Assembly (NCBI GenBank): GCA_046295455.1
Contig: JBKBNI010000004.1
Location: forward strand, 186,001 to 250,000
From: Thermaurantimonas sp046295455
GTDB taxonomy: Bacteria > Bacteroidota > Bacteroidia > Flavobacteriales > Schleiferiaceae
Direction: 5' to 3'
Length of the DNA stretch: 64,000 nucleotides
Every line of letters starts with the position of its first letter. Position 1 is the stretch's first letter. The position numbers and the translations under genes are program-made. Under the pieces are notes generated by a model. It made no database searches. It was given only the letters and a program-made list of their open reading frames with translations, and was not told where the DNA came from. Shown piece by piece: positions 44,529-53,444 of this stretch.

Positions 44529-44965
44529 CACATCCGTCTCCACTGGACATCGTGCGGTATATGATGAGTAGGGATGCATTCAGCAGATGGCTCGGTATAG
44601 CAGTAGATGAAGTGCGTCCGGGCTATTGCAAACTGTCAATGGCCGTACGGGCAGAAATGACCAATGGATTCGGAATAGCCCACGGAGGTATTGCCTATTC
44701 GCTGGCGGACAGTGCTCTGGCCTTTGCCGCCAATGCATCGGGACAAATGGCTAAAACCGTGCATCTCAGCTGCAGCTATATCAGGGCATTACATGCGGGA
44801 GATCTCATATATGCCGAGGCCACAGAGTCCGACCGGTCGAAGCGATTCAGTTATATGGATATTACAATCACAAGTGGGATAGATAAAATTGCAAGTCTTC
44901 ACGGTATGGCCTTCCTGAGTGATAAAATCTGGATTATACCGCCCACTTCTTCAGGAGCTCAATAA
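44525..44965 (+). CDS. PaaI-type acyl-CoA thioesterase (hotdog fold)
   Basis: 146 residues. The hotdog signature includes Asn47, the HGG motif at 53-55 and Asp62 in GIAHGGIAYSLADSALAFA. It should hydrolyse an aryl- or medium-chain acyl-CoA, as PaaI does in phenylacetate breakdown. No other paa gene is visible, so the substrate is open. It starts inside the stop of the unknown gene (ATGA), and its last 32 bp overlap the convergent aat gene. Confidence 0.88.
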   Translation: MTHPSPLDIVRYMMSRDAFSRWLGIAVDEVRPGYCKLSMAVRAEMTNGFGIAHGGIAYSLADSALAFAANASGQMAKTVHLSCSYIRALHAGDLIYAEATESDRSKRFSYMDITITSGIDKIASLHGMAFLSDKIWIIPPTSSGAQ

Positions 44966-45575
44966 AATCAGCCCTTCTGATCTCCTCGGCACCTAATGAG
45001 CGCAAATGAACTGTGCTCATCTGACAATCAATTACCCGTACGGATTCTGACTGCTGCCATGCTTTACATGCCGACAATAAAGCAAATTTTGAGGCATTGG
45101 GCTCAAGGCTGAACATTGACTCACCGAAAAAAACTTTACCGATCCACACCCCATAAAAACCTCCTGCCAGCCGCCCATCGCGCCATGTTTCGTACGAATG
45201 TACAACTCCCAGATTATACAGCTGTGTATATGCATCGAGAATCTCTCGCCCGATCCAAGTGCCATCACAGCCCGGACGCTTTACATTGGCACAAAGCCTG
45301 ATGACCTGGTCGAAGGCTTGATTGTGGGTCAGGTGAAACGTATTTTTATTAAACACAGTACGCATGCTGTGGCTCACGTGCGCTTTCTCCGGAAACAGCA
45401 CCATACGAGGATCCGGCGACCACCAGAGTATTTGGGTTCCGGGCTCATACCATGGAAAATACCCGTGCTTGTAAGCATCAATTAGTACATCGGGTTCCAA
45501 TGTGCCACCCGCAAAAATGGGAAAATCTCCATTGTCTTTTTCGCCTGGATAAGGGAATCTCGGATGCGAAATCAT
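44934..45575 (-). CDS. aat: Leucyl/phenylalanyl-tRNA-protein transferase
   Basis: 213 residues from ATG 45575 (MISHPRFPYPGEKD); an upstream TTG at 45614 would add 13 residues. It transfers Leu or Phe from charged tRNA to the N-terminus of proteins, marking them for ClpS/ClpAP under the N-end rule. Family motifs are clear: YKHGYFPWYEPG, LWWSPDPRMVLFP, GTWIGREILDAY, GGFYGVWIGKVFFGESMFS and IDCQMSTVHLRSLGAEEI. The 3' end overlaps the paaI gene by 32 bp. The start codon lies 11 bp from the divergent alkyltransferase-like ATG, so each promoter must lie within the other gene. Confidence 0.95.
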   Translation of the reverse strand: MISHPRFPYPGEKDNGDFPIFAGGTLEPDVLIDAYKHGYFPWYEPGTQILWWSPDPRMVLFPEKAHVSHSMRTVFNKNTFHLTHNQAFDQVIRLCANVKRPGCDGTWIGREILDAYTQLYNLGVVHSYETWRDGRLAGGFYGVWIGKVFFGESMFSLEPNASKFALLSACKAWQQSESVRVIDCQMSTVHLRSLGAEEIRRADFIELLKKWAV

Positions 45576-45586
45576 ATTTTCAGCCC

Positions 45587-45961
45587 ATGAAAAAAAATAA
45601 GGATATGCATACAAGCAAAATAAACATCCGGCGACGAGATTATTACGAGATGGTGTGGGATGTGGTCCGGCTGATACCCCGTGGTCGGGTGACCACCTAC
45701 GGTCTCATTGCTGAATATCTTGGCACCAAAGGTGCCGCCCGACTCGTGGGCTATGCTATGAATGCCTCTCACAGCCAGCCCGATGTGCCGGCGCATCGCG
45801 TCGTAAACCGGCTTGGAATCCTTACCGGCAAGCACCACTTTGGACATCCTGATGCAATGAAAAACCTGCTTGAAGCTGAAGGGATCACCGTAGTTGACGA
45901 CAGAATTGAGCACTTTGAAACCCTGGTTTGGAATCCTTCTAAAGAGCTCGGGCGCCTTTGA
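45587..45961 (+). CDS. Alkyltransferase-like (ATL) DNA-binding protein, Cys replaced by Ala
   Basis: 124 residues from ATG 45587; ATG 45605 is an alternative, and an upstream frame from 45452 is mostly antisense to aat. The fold is the DNA-binding domain of O6-alkylguanine transferase (MGMT/Ogt): RVTTYGLIAEYLG, the arginine finger region GAARLVGYAM (Arg52) and a helix-turn-helix. The active-site motif, normally PCHRV, reads PAHRV (residues 68-72), so it cannot accept alkyl groups. ATL proteins such as E. coli YbaZ (PWHRV) bind O6-alkylguanine and hand it to nucleotide-excision repair; the same is inferred here. Confidence 0.88.
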   Translation: MKKNKDMHTSKINIRRRDYYEMVWDVVRLIPRGRVTTYGLIAEYLGTKGAARLVGYAMNASHSQPDVPAHRVVNRLGILTGKHHFGHPDAMKNLLEAEGITVVDDRIEHFETLVWNPSKELGRL

Positions 45962-46010
45962 ACGCATGTATATCCTTACCTCATTAAACCCTGATTACTC
46001 AAAATCTTCA

Positions 46011-46018
46011 TATGTTTG
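46011..46018 (+). promoter_or_regulatory. Predicted -7 element of the S9 peptidase gene
   Basis: TATGTTTG matches TAnnTTTG exactly, 22 bp before the preferred ATG at 46041. No clear -33 TTG is seen. Confidence 0.4.
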
Positions 46019-46040
46019 ACCACTTTAATTGATCTGTAAG

Positions 46041-48062
46041 ATGAAGAAACTGGTTCTCTTAGCTCTTATCAGCGCATTCGCACTACATTCTCAGATTCCA
46101 ATGACTCCCGATCTGTTATGGAAACTTGGAAGGGTCAGTCTTGAAGATGTGTCACCGGATGGCAGGTCTGTCCTTTATGGAGTCACCTTTTTTGATGTAG
46201 ATGAAAACAAAGGAACCAAATTGATGTACGAAATGCCGTCTTCCGGCGGCACGGCCTCCCTGCTGGTGAAAGGTGAGAAGTCCCTGTCCTCGGCCGGATA
46301 TCTTTCCGATCACAGGGTATGGTTTCTTCACGGAGGACAACTTTATCTCAAAAGCAAAAATCAGATCACTCAGCTGACCAATCTCGACAGGTCCATACTC
46401 TCAGCCCGAGTGATTCACCTCTCAAACGGTAGGTTAAGAATCCTCGCCGTAATGGAAGTTTCAAATCCATCGGCTAATCTTCCGCGCTACAGTACCCTTA
46501 CCAAAGCCAGGTTTCGTCTCTATGACGACCTCATGTACCGCCATTGGAGCGATTGGGAGGATCACCGTGTACAGCACGTTTTCTATGCCGACGTGTCACC
46601 CTCTGCAGAAAACGTGGATTTTTCAGCCTTTCGGGATGTGTTGGCCGGTGAACCTTACGATGCTCCTCTCAAACCTTTTGGCGGTGCAGAGCAGTACACA
46701 TCCACCGTGGACGGAAGGTACATATTTTACACCTGTAAAAAGCTCACAGGACGGGACTATGCGGTCAGCACCAATTCGGATATCTACCGCTATGAAGTAG
46801 AGACCGGTCTCACAATCAATATTACATCCGGACAGAAAGGATACGATATGAATCCTGTTTTGTCGCCTGATGGTCGGTTTTTGGCCTATTTGAGTATGGA
46901 AAATGACGGCTACGAGAGCGATGTGCCTCGTCTGATGATCTATGAGATTGCTACGGCCACTACGCGCATTGCCATTGACCACATGTATATACACGACGTC
47001 GTGTGGGAAAACAACCAAAACATCCTAGTGACCTATGACGACACCGGCACTGTGCAGATCGGACGTGTCGCATTAGACCGAAGAAAAAACGCATATACCC
47101 TCAGAGCCCTCACTGAAGGATGGTACAACTATGGGAGTCTCCGCACGGCTGGGGGTGTGATCCTGGCTTCGCGTATGGATATGAATCATGCTCCTGAACT
47201 CTTTCGCATCGACCGTAGCGGACAAGCTATACAAGTCACCCGTGTGAATACCGGTGTTTTCAACAGCATTCAGAAACCCAAAGTGACCCGCAGATGGGTA
47301 CCTACATCCGATGACCGTCAGATGCTGGTATGGGTCATCCTTCCCCCTGACTTTGATGAAACTAAAAAGTATCCTGTACTGCTCTACTGCCAGGGAGGGC
47401 CTCAGAGTCCGGTCTCACAGTTTTATAGCTTTCGGTGGAATTTTCAGGTCATGGCATCTCAGGGATATATCGTAGTGGCCCCCAACAGGAGAGGGGTACC
47501 CGGTTTTGGCAGGGAGTGGAATGAAGCCATCTCCGGTGACTGGGGCGGACAGCCCATGCGCGACTACCTGAGTGCCATAGATCATGTAGCAGCCGAGCCT
47601 TGGGCTGATGAGACCCGCATGGGGGCTGTAGGGGCCTCCTATGGGGGATATTCGGTGTACATGTTGGCTGGTATGCACGATGGACGCTTTAAGGCATTGA
47701 TTTCTCATTGCGGATTGTTTCATATGGAGAGTTGGTATGGGACTACCGAGGAACTCTTTTTTGCCAATTGGGATCTTGGAGGAAGCTACTGGCAACAGCC
47801 CGTACCGAAGAGTTATACCCGATTTTCTCCACACCTCTATGTAAACAATTGGACGGCCCCACTCCTTGTCATTCATGGAGAAATGGACTACCGGGTGCCT
47901 GTGGAGCAAGGCCTGCAGGCCTATCAGGCTGCCAGACTGCGCGACTTGCCTGCACGTCTTCTTCTGTTTCCGGACGAAGGACATTGGGTTCTAAAGCCTC
48001 AGAATGCACTTATATGGCATTCCGAATTTTTTAAGTTTCTCGATAGTTATTTAAAAAATTAA
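46041..48062 (+). CDS. Prolyl oligopeptidase-family (S9) serine peptidase
   Basis: 673 residues from ATG 46041; a TTG at 46029 is less likely. A signal peptide (MKKLVLLALISAFALHSQ) sends it to the periplasm. A beta-propeller-like region (about 25-420) precedes the alpha/beta-hydrolase domain. The catalytic triad is Ser533 (GASYGGY), Asp616 (HGEMDYRVP) and His648 (DEGHW). It should cut dipeptides or acylated residues from short peptides, as DPP IV-like and acylaminoacyl peptidases do; the exact specificity cannot be read. It follows the ATL gene but has its own promoter match. Confidence 0.92.
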   Translation: MKKLVLLALISAFALHSQIPMTPDLLWKLGRVSLEDVSPDGRSVLYGVTFFDVDENKGTKLMYEMPSSGGTASLLVKGEKSLSSAGYLSDHRVWFLHGGQLYLKSKNQITQLTNLDRSILSARVIHLSNGRLRILAVMEVSNPSANLPRYSTLTKARFRLYDDLMYRHWSDWEDHRVQHVFYADVSPSAENVDFSAFRDVLAGEPYDAPLKPFGGAEQYTSTVDGRYIFYTCKKLTGRDYAVSTNSDIYRYEVETGLTINITSGQKGYDMNPVLSPDGRFLAYLSMENDGYESDVPRLMIYEIATATTRIAIDHMYIHDVVWENNQNILVTYDDTGTVQIGRVALDRRKNAYTLRALTEGWYNYGSLRTAGGVILASRMDMNHAPELFRIDRSGQAIQVTRVNTGVFNSIQKPKVTRRWVPTSDDRQMLVWVILPPDFDETKKYPVLLYCQGGPQSPVSQFYSFRWNFQVMASQGYIVVAPNRRGVPGFGREWNEAISGDWGGQPMRDYLSAIDHVAAEPWADETRMGAVGASYGGYSVYMLAGMHDGRFKALISHCGLFHMESWYGTTEELFFANWDLGGSYWQQPVPKSYTRFSPHLYVNNWTAPLLVIHGEMDYRVPVEQGLQAYQAARLRDLPARLLLFPDEGHWVLKPQNALIWHSEFFKFLDSYLKN

Positions 48063-48124
48063 TCCGAATTCAATTTTCAAAAAGATATCTTCGTCTGCGT
48101 AAAACAATAAAAATCATTACATCT

Positions 48125-48661
48125 ATGGAAACTTCATCACAATCTAAAGTCGCCCGTACAATCGGACTGAATAACGGGTACATTTTTGGCGCCTTGTATG
48201 GTGGCTACACCCTGGTGGCTTATCTGGTCAATCTAGAGTGGTTTACAATCAGCTGGGCCGGCACTGTACTCTTTGTCTTAGGTATCGTAATGATGATTCT
48301 TTCTATCAATACCGCCAAAAAAGCACTTGGAGGCTACATCGGCTTCCGCGATTCTTTTACTTCTGCGTTTATCACAGCTTTCGTAGGCTCTCTGATTAAT
48401 ACCGTACTTACAATACTCATATTCAATGTAATCGACCGCTCAGCGGCTGAGACAGTCGTGGATTTACTCAGCGAAAAAATGGAAACAATGATGGAACGAC
48501 TCTCTGTACCGCAGGATAAAATTGATGAAGCCATCGAAAATATCGGCCAAGCATTTGCTCCGGCTACTCAACTGAGAGGCTTTGGAATAGGACTGGCTTT
48601 TTATGCAGCGATATCTGCCGTACTTGCTGCCTTCCTGAAAAAAAATAAACCGTTGGAATAG
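48125..48661 (+). CDS. DUF4199-family membrane protein
   Basis: 178 residues with four membrane helices (about 16-36, 42-60, 76-105, 150-170). The GGYIGFRDSFTSAFITAFVGSLI region and LIFNVID match the DUF4199 family of Bacteroidota, whose function is unknown. A polar helical segment rich in Glu and Met (about 110-145) separates the last two helices. It lies alone between the peptidase gene and a 0.5 kb gap. Confidence 0.78.
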   Translation: METSSQSKVARTIGLNNGYIFGALYGGYTLVAYLVNLEWFTISWAGTVLFVLGIVMMILSINTAKKALGGYIGFRDSFTSAFITAFVGSLINTVLTILIFNVIDRSAAETVVDLLSEKMETMMERLSVPQDKIDEAIENIGQAFAPATQLRGFGIGLAFYAAISAVLAAFLKKNKPLE

Positions 48662-49157
48662 CTTTTTTCGGTATGCGTACATGTGGTACCGGCTTTAATC
48701 ATCAGGCGCGGGTCATCATAAATTCTTTCTTCTTTAGAAATTGGATTGCCGTATTATAAAATCAAAAACGCAGGATTGTAATCCCATAAACTGTTAAACG
48801 AAGGCAGGTCTTTCGTTGCAACACGGTTTGAAGAAAATATAAAGAAATCCTTAAAAAGGACAATATAATTTAACCGAGGAGGATGAGCTACTTAAAGAAC
48901 TGCCTGAATTGGTAGCGTGAGTATGAAGAACTGTGGTATGGGAGACGATCTGTCATAGTTCTGTAAAAGACTCAGACGAGAAGACATCTTTTGTCCGCCT
49001 GGCTGCACTTTTTTGGCCATGTGTGGATGGGTATTGCTGCAGAGGCATTGAATACCGGAAGAGCGTCTCACAGATGTATGGATAGCGATTTGAAATACAG
49101 AATTTTTCCTTAAGAACTTTATATATTCATTAACATTGCAAAAAATCCTTTTAAGCA
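48662..49157 (+). other. 496-bp intergenic region without a recognised gene
   Basis: A minus-strand frame (48892-49158, 88 codons) has no family resemblance and shares its promoter end with the maltokinase gene. A short acidic plus-strand frame near 48880-48930 (LTEEDELLKELPELVA) has no start codon. No tRNA, riboswitch or strong terminator is evident. Its length is out of line with the dense packing elsewhere, so it may be a gene relic or hold a small RNA. Confidence 0.5.
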
Positions 49158-50768
49158 ATGGTGTGGATTCAAAGTTCGAAGCCTTGGGCAGAAATATGGC
49201 AATGTGAGCGGTTTACTTCCGAATTTACGCATGGCGTTTTGGGCACCTATCTGGGTACATGCCGATGGTTTGGCAGTAAGAATGCTGCCGTGAAGCGCCT
49301 CGTACCGAGACATGATCTGAGATGGAATTTTTCTGACAGCCGATTGTCGTATTTATTGCTGATTGATGTAGTGCATTACACAGCTCATACCGACACCTAT
49401 TTCCTCCCTATGGTATATCGGGCAGATATTGATCAACTACCGGAAAAATCAGTGATCTGCGGGCTTGAACTGCCTGAATCAAAGGGATACATCATCGATG
49501 CCTTATTCGATACAGATTTTCGCGAAGCTGTTTTTTTACACATATTAAAAGAGAAGGAAACTCCCGTGGCAAATGGCCATTTAAAGTTTGAAAAAGGCAA
49601 AAAACTTCAGGCTCCGGATGAGATCGATTCGCGTCTTCTGAACGCAGAGCAGAGCAATACGACGTTGGTTTACAATGATATGTATTACCTGAAGATCTAC
49701 AGGAAGCTGTTTAGGGACACCAATCCCGATCTTGAAATTACCCGCTATCTGAGTGAAGAATCCAGTTTTACCAACTCGCCTTCGTATGCAGGATCTGTGA
49801 CATGGAAGCGAGAGGGATATTTTGACGTATCGCTGGGTCTGATGCAGGAAAAGGTCGAAAATCAGGGCGATTCATGGAATTATTTTCTTGAAAAAAACCT
49901 CCTGGTGTTTCAAAATGTGAAGGAAATGGACATATCCCTGGATGAACTGCCGAAAGTACCCCTCTACAAGAGTGAAAAACCAGAGGATATTCCTCAGATT
50001 TTTCATCGGATCACCCCAGAGGGATATTTTGGAGACGTGGCTCTTTTGGCTAAGCGCACCGTGGAACTCCACATTGCCTTGTTTCGCGAAAAGACTAACC
50101 GCAATTTTTCTCCATCCCAGTTTAATCAGGATTACCAGGTGTGGTTGCTCAACAGGCTGCTGTATCAGCTTGACAACCGGCTGAATCTCCTCGAAATGAA
50201 CTACGAGCGCCTTCCGGAGCAGGGTAAAATATGGGCATCCGAGGTGATCCGCAATGCTGAGCACATCCGAAACAGAATTTTAAATTTTGACTATCATACG
50301 CTCAACAGCATGCGCATCCGAATCCATGGTGACTATCATCTCGGACAGGTCCTGGTGTCCAATGGGGATTTTGTCATCCTGGACTTCGAGGGCGAACCCG
50401 AGAGTACCATACGCGACCGAAAGGTCAAACAGCCACCGATTAAAGATGTAGCGGGAATATTCCGGTCATTTCACTACAGTCTTTTTGCCACCGTCTTTAA
50501 TCATCCTGAAATTGGTTTGCCCCAGGAATTTCTCTTTGAGGTGGCCGGCCGTTTGTATCGCGCGATTACATCGGTGTTTCTTCATTATTACACCTGGCAG
50601 GCATTTGAGAGCAATCTGGATATCGGCTACAGGCCTGAAGTTGACTTCTTGCTGAAGTACCATGTCTTTGAAAAGGCCATCTATGAGTTGGGATACGAGT
50701 TGAACTCCCGGCCAGAGTGGGTCGTCATTCCCCTGAAAGGAATTATGCAGATTTTAAATAACGATTGA
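49158..50768 (+). CDS. Maltokinase-like protein (stand-alone)
   Basis: 536 residues with an aminoglycoside-phosphotransferase-type fold. The N-terminal cap has CRWFGSKNA, typical of maltokinases. The catalytic loop IHGDYHLGQVL lies near residues 390-400 and the metal-binding ILDFEGEPE near 407-415, followed by KDVAGIFRSFHYS. Maltokinase phosphorylates maltose with ATP to maltose 1-phosphate, the substrate of GlgE in the trehalose-to-glucan route, and is often fused or adjacent to TreS. Neither TreS nor GlgE is in this window. The enzyme is cytoplasmic. The start is ATG 49158. Confidence 0.87.
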   Translation: MVWIQSSKPWAEIWQCERFTSEFTHGVLGTYLGTCRWFGSKNAAVKRLVPRHDLRWNFSDSRLSYLLLIDVVHYTAHTDTYFLPMVYRADIDQLPEKSVICGLELPESKGYIIDALFDTDFREAVFLHILKEKETPVANGHLKFEKGKKLQAPDEIDSRLLNAEQSNTTLVYNDMYYLKIYRKLFRDTNPDLEITRYLSEESSFTNSPSYAGSVTWKREGYFDVSLGLMQEKVENQGDSWNYFLEKNLLVFQNVKEMDISLDELPKVPLYKSEKPEDIPQIFHRITPEGYFGDVALLAKRTVELHIALFREKTNRNFSPSQFNQDYQVWLLNRLLYQLDNRLNLLEMNYERLPEQGKIWASEVIRNAEHIRNRILNFDYHTLNSMRIRIHGDYHLGQVLVSNGDFVILDFEGEPESTIRDRKVKQPPIKDVAGIFRSFHYSLFATVFNHPEIGLPQEFLFEVAGRLYRAITSVFLHYYTWQAFESNLDIGYRPEVDFLLKYHVFEKAIYELGYELNSRPEWVVIPLKGIMQILNND

Positions 50769-50880
50769 ATGCTGGTAGGTCGGTACGATTTGAGGCTGAA
50801 TAAAAACCAATTCTTGACCTCTGTCATACTTATCCCAATTCTTATAATCGTACTTTGATACTTGGTTTTTGATCAATGGC

Positions 50881-52788
50881 ATGAGTGTAAATCCTATAGC
50901 AGGCCGAATATTTCAGTTTCTCAAAAAATTTCCCCCTTACGACCGCATCGAAGATGAGGCGCTCGATGAGCTCTGCCGCACGTCATCGTTGGTTCATTAC
51001 ACAGAAGGTGACATTATTTTCCATGCCGGCAGCCCTATCAACCCATATGTGTATGTGTTGTACAAGGGGTTGGTTCACTTAAAGTGGCCTGGCAGCCAAA
51101 TGGTATTTGACTCTGCAGAGCCTGGAGAAACTTTTGGTATCCGCGCTGCCTTCAGTGGCAATCCGTATGTCCTCACTGCCGAGACCGCTATGGAGAGTCT
51201 GGTCATCACCTTAGACCTGGAGCTGTTCAGAATGTTGCTCAATACCCGGGCGGCATTTTCGGCCTTTTTTGCATCCGGCCTTGCCAGCGGCACCCTTCCC
51301 CAAAGTCATCATTGGGACTCGATAGACAGTTACAAGGCAGGCGGCTCTGTAGACACCGCTGCTATTGAGGAGCTTCTCGACGCAGACAAGCAACCTGTGA
51401 CCTGCATGCCTGATGTATCGGTCCCTGACCTGGCCCAGGCCATGATTGATCACCATGTGGGCAGCGTCATCGTCACAGACCCCGAACAGCGCCCGGTGGG
51501 GATAGTGACAGATAAAGACATCAGACGATTGGTTGCCCAGAGATTGGATCCGGGAAGGCTATCTGCGGCCGATATAATGTCACGGCCAGTTGTAACGGTG
51601 GCTCCGGACCGCCTTTGGACAGATGCATTCATTACCATGGCAGAACACGGCATCCGACACCTGGCGGTCACTTCCGACGGCACTCCCGGGTCTCAGGTGG
51701 TGGCGGTGATATCTGAGCACGATCTGCTCAGGCGGACAAGCATGCAGATGCTCTCTATCCTTAAAAAGATAAAATCAGCTCCGGATATCGGTGTGCTTTC
51801 CAGACTCAGAGAAGAGGCTGAAGAGCGGATAACCAAATTTGTTCAAAGCGATTTGCCAATTCACAAAGTCAGTGCTCTGGCCAATCAGGTAAATGATCTG
51901 ACCATCAGAAGGGTCATCGGATTGGCTATACAGGAAACGCATATGGATATCACCTTGCCTCCTTCCAATCGATGGTGTTGGCTTGCATTGGGAAGCTACG
52001 GACGCAAAGAGCAAATCATCCGAACCGATCAGGACAATGCCCTGATCTATGAAGGCAGTGATGTCTTTCGACCTCATTACCTGGAAATCGCTTCACGAAT
52101 CAATGATTACCTGGAGAAATGCGGCTACGAAAAATGCCCGGCAGAAGTGATGGCTTCCAATCCAAAATGGTGTCTGAGTCTGAATGAGTGGAAGAAGACC
52201 TTTACACGCTGGATTGAACAACCGGACCCAAAAGCCGTAATGCATACAACTATATTTTTTGATTTCAGACCAATATATGGAAGTGATGCCCTTACAAAGG
52301 CGTTGGCCCGGCACATATCCGACGAAATATCTAAAGACAAGAAGTTTCTTACCTACCTGGCGGCAAATGCCCTGTCAGCACCACCTGCCTTTACATTTTT
52401 CAAGTCTGTGGCCGTAGAAGACTCCGGACCTCATAAAGGTTATTTTGATTTAAAAGCAAGAGCACTGGCCCCTTATGCGGATGTGGCTAGACTACTAGCG
52501 ATCTATCATGGATTCTGGAATTCACCTGAAACGACAACGCGCTACCTTGCAGTCGCCGAACTGGAACCTCATTATTCCGACTTGCTGCAGGATGCTGCAA
52601 AAGCCTACAATTGGCTATTAAAAATTCGCATTAAAAACGCCATCGCCAATGGCAGCGGTGGTCGCTGGCTTGCCAAGTCTTTTCTGTCACCACTTGAGCG
52701 CCAGATTTTAAAGAAAGCGCTCATGCCCTTGCAAGAGCTCCAGTCTATTGTGGAGACACGCTTCCAGACACAATTTCTAAGAGTATGA
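50881..52788 (+). CDS. cNMP-binding/CBS/DUF294 putative nucleotidyltransferase
   Basis: 635 residues from ATG 50881; a TTG at 50869 adds four residues. Domains in order: a cyclic-nucleotide-binding module (about 10-125, YVLYKGLVHLKW), two CBS domains (about 150-295, VGSVIVTDPEQRPVGIVTDKDIRRL and HGIRHLAVT), the DUF294 nucleotidyltransferase-like domain (about 310-460, GSYGRKEQIIRTDQDNALIY near 370) and the DUF294 C-terminal domain (about 480-625). It is probably a cytoplasmic signal-transduction protein resembling GlnD-type enzymes. A TACTTTG near 50851 may be a weak promoter. The stop overlaps the exonuclease ATG (ATGA). Confidence 0.9.
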   Translation: MSVNPIAGRIFQFLKKFPPYDRIEDEALDELCRTSSLVHYTEGDIIFHAGSPINPYVYVLYKGLVHLKWPGSQMVFDSAEPGETFGIRAAFSGNPYVLTAETAMESLVITLDLELFRMLLNTRAAFSAFFASGLASGTLPQSHHWDSIDSYKAGGSVDTAAIEELLDADKQPVTCMPDVSVPDLAQAMIDHHVGSVIVTDPEQRPVGIVTDKDIRRLVAQRLDPGRLSAADIMSRPVVTVAPDRLWTDAFITMAEHGIRHLAVTSDGTPGSQVVAVISEHDLLRRTSMQMLSILKKIKSAPDIGVLSRLREEAEERITKFVQSDLPIHKVSALANQVNDLTIRRVIGLAIQETHMDITLPPSNRWCWLALGSYGRKEQIIRTDQDNALIYEGSDVFRPHYLEIASRINDYLEKCGYEKCPAEVMASNPKWCLSLNEWKKTFTRWIEQPDPKAVMHTTIFFDFRPIYGSDALTKALARHISDEISKDKKFLTYLAANALSAPPAFTFFKSVAVEDSGPHKGYFDLKARALAPYADVARLLAIYHGFWNSPETTTRYLAVAELEPHYSDLLQDAAKAYNWLLKIRIKNAIANGSGGRWLAKSFLSPLERQILKKALMPLQELQSIVETRFQTQFLRV

Positions 52789-53435
52789 TGCTTTGGATAT
52801 CCAGATTGTTGGGATTGAGGTCCGCTTCTGTAGGTCTTGATACCACACGTATCGAGAATGAAATGATGATGGCTATTGATCTTGAGACCACCGGACTCGA
52901 CGTCCGAAAGGACTATATTCTGGAGGCTGCAACACTTCCTGTCATCAACAAAAAACTTCTGATCTGTGAGGCTGAATGCGTCAGAATACAATCCCCCGGC
53001 TACAATCCACATAGTGCGCCCATACACGGAATTCTACATTCTGAAGCTGAGACACCTGAATACATCGCTCTTGAAAAGATAGCCTCAAGGCTACACTCGC
53101 GCTGGCTCATTGGTCATCATGTAAAATTTGATTACACTATTCTGAAAAACCGCTGTCGGGTTCATCACATCGGTTTTCTTCCCAAGGGAATCATCGACAC
53201 CCAGCGCATGGCAGTGAAACTCGACACCGGCACTACCGACATGACGGGTATTTCCTCAAAGGAATATACCTTAATGGCCTTGTGTAAGCGCTTTCGGATA
53301 CCGATGGAAGACGAGCATACCGCTGCAGGCGACACCCTCGCCACAGCACTACTGTATGTGAAACTATTCAGTATTTTCAGTGATAAAAAACTTCTCATTC
53401 CCGCAGAGATAGTTCTTCATCATGCCTCCACTTGA
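52785..53435 (+). CDS. DnaQ-type 3'-5' exonuclease
   Basis: 216 residues. DEDDh exonuclease residues are Asp32 and Glu34 (AIDLETTGLD), Asp116 (HHVKFDYTILKN), His178 and Asp183 (DEHTAAGDTLATALL). It resembles the epsilon subunit of DNA polymerase III but is coupled to the DUF294 regulator by an ATGA overlap. That pairing recurs in many bacteria, so a role in a signalling or nucleotide pathway is more likely than replicative proofreading. It ends 10 bp before a convergent gene. Confidence 0.9.
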   Translation: MMLWISRLLGLRSASVGLDTTRIENEMMMAIDLETTGLDVRKDYILEAATLPVINKKLLICEAECVRIQSPGYNPHSAPIHGILHSEAETPEYIALEKIASRLHSRWLIGHHVKFDYTILKNRCRVHHIGFLPKGIIDTQRMAVKLDTGTTDMTGISSKEYTLMALCKRFRIPMEDEHTAAGDTLATALLYVKLFSIFSDKKLLIPAEIVLHHAST

Positions 53436-53444
53436 GGTTAGCTT

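Noticed and set aside
47415..47984. 189-codon minus-strand open frame
   Set aside because: Antisense to the catalytic domain of the S9 peptidase; a shadow frame.
48892..49158. 88-codon minus-strand open frame
   Set aside because: No family resemblance, no signal or domain, and it covers the likely promoter region of the maltokinase gene.
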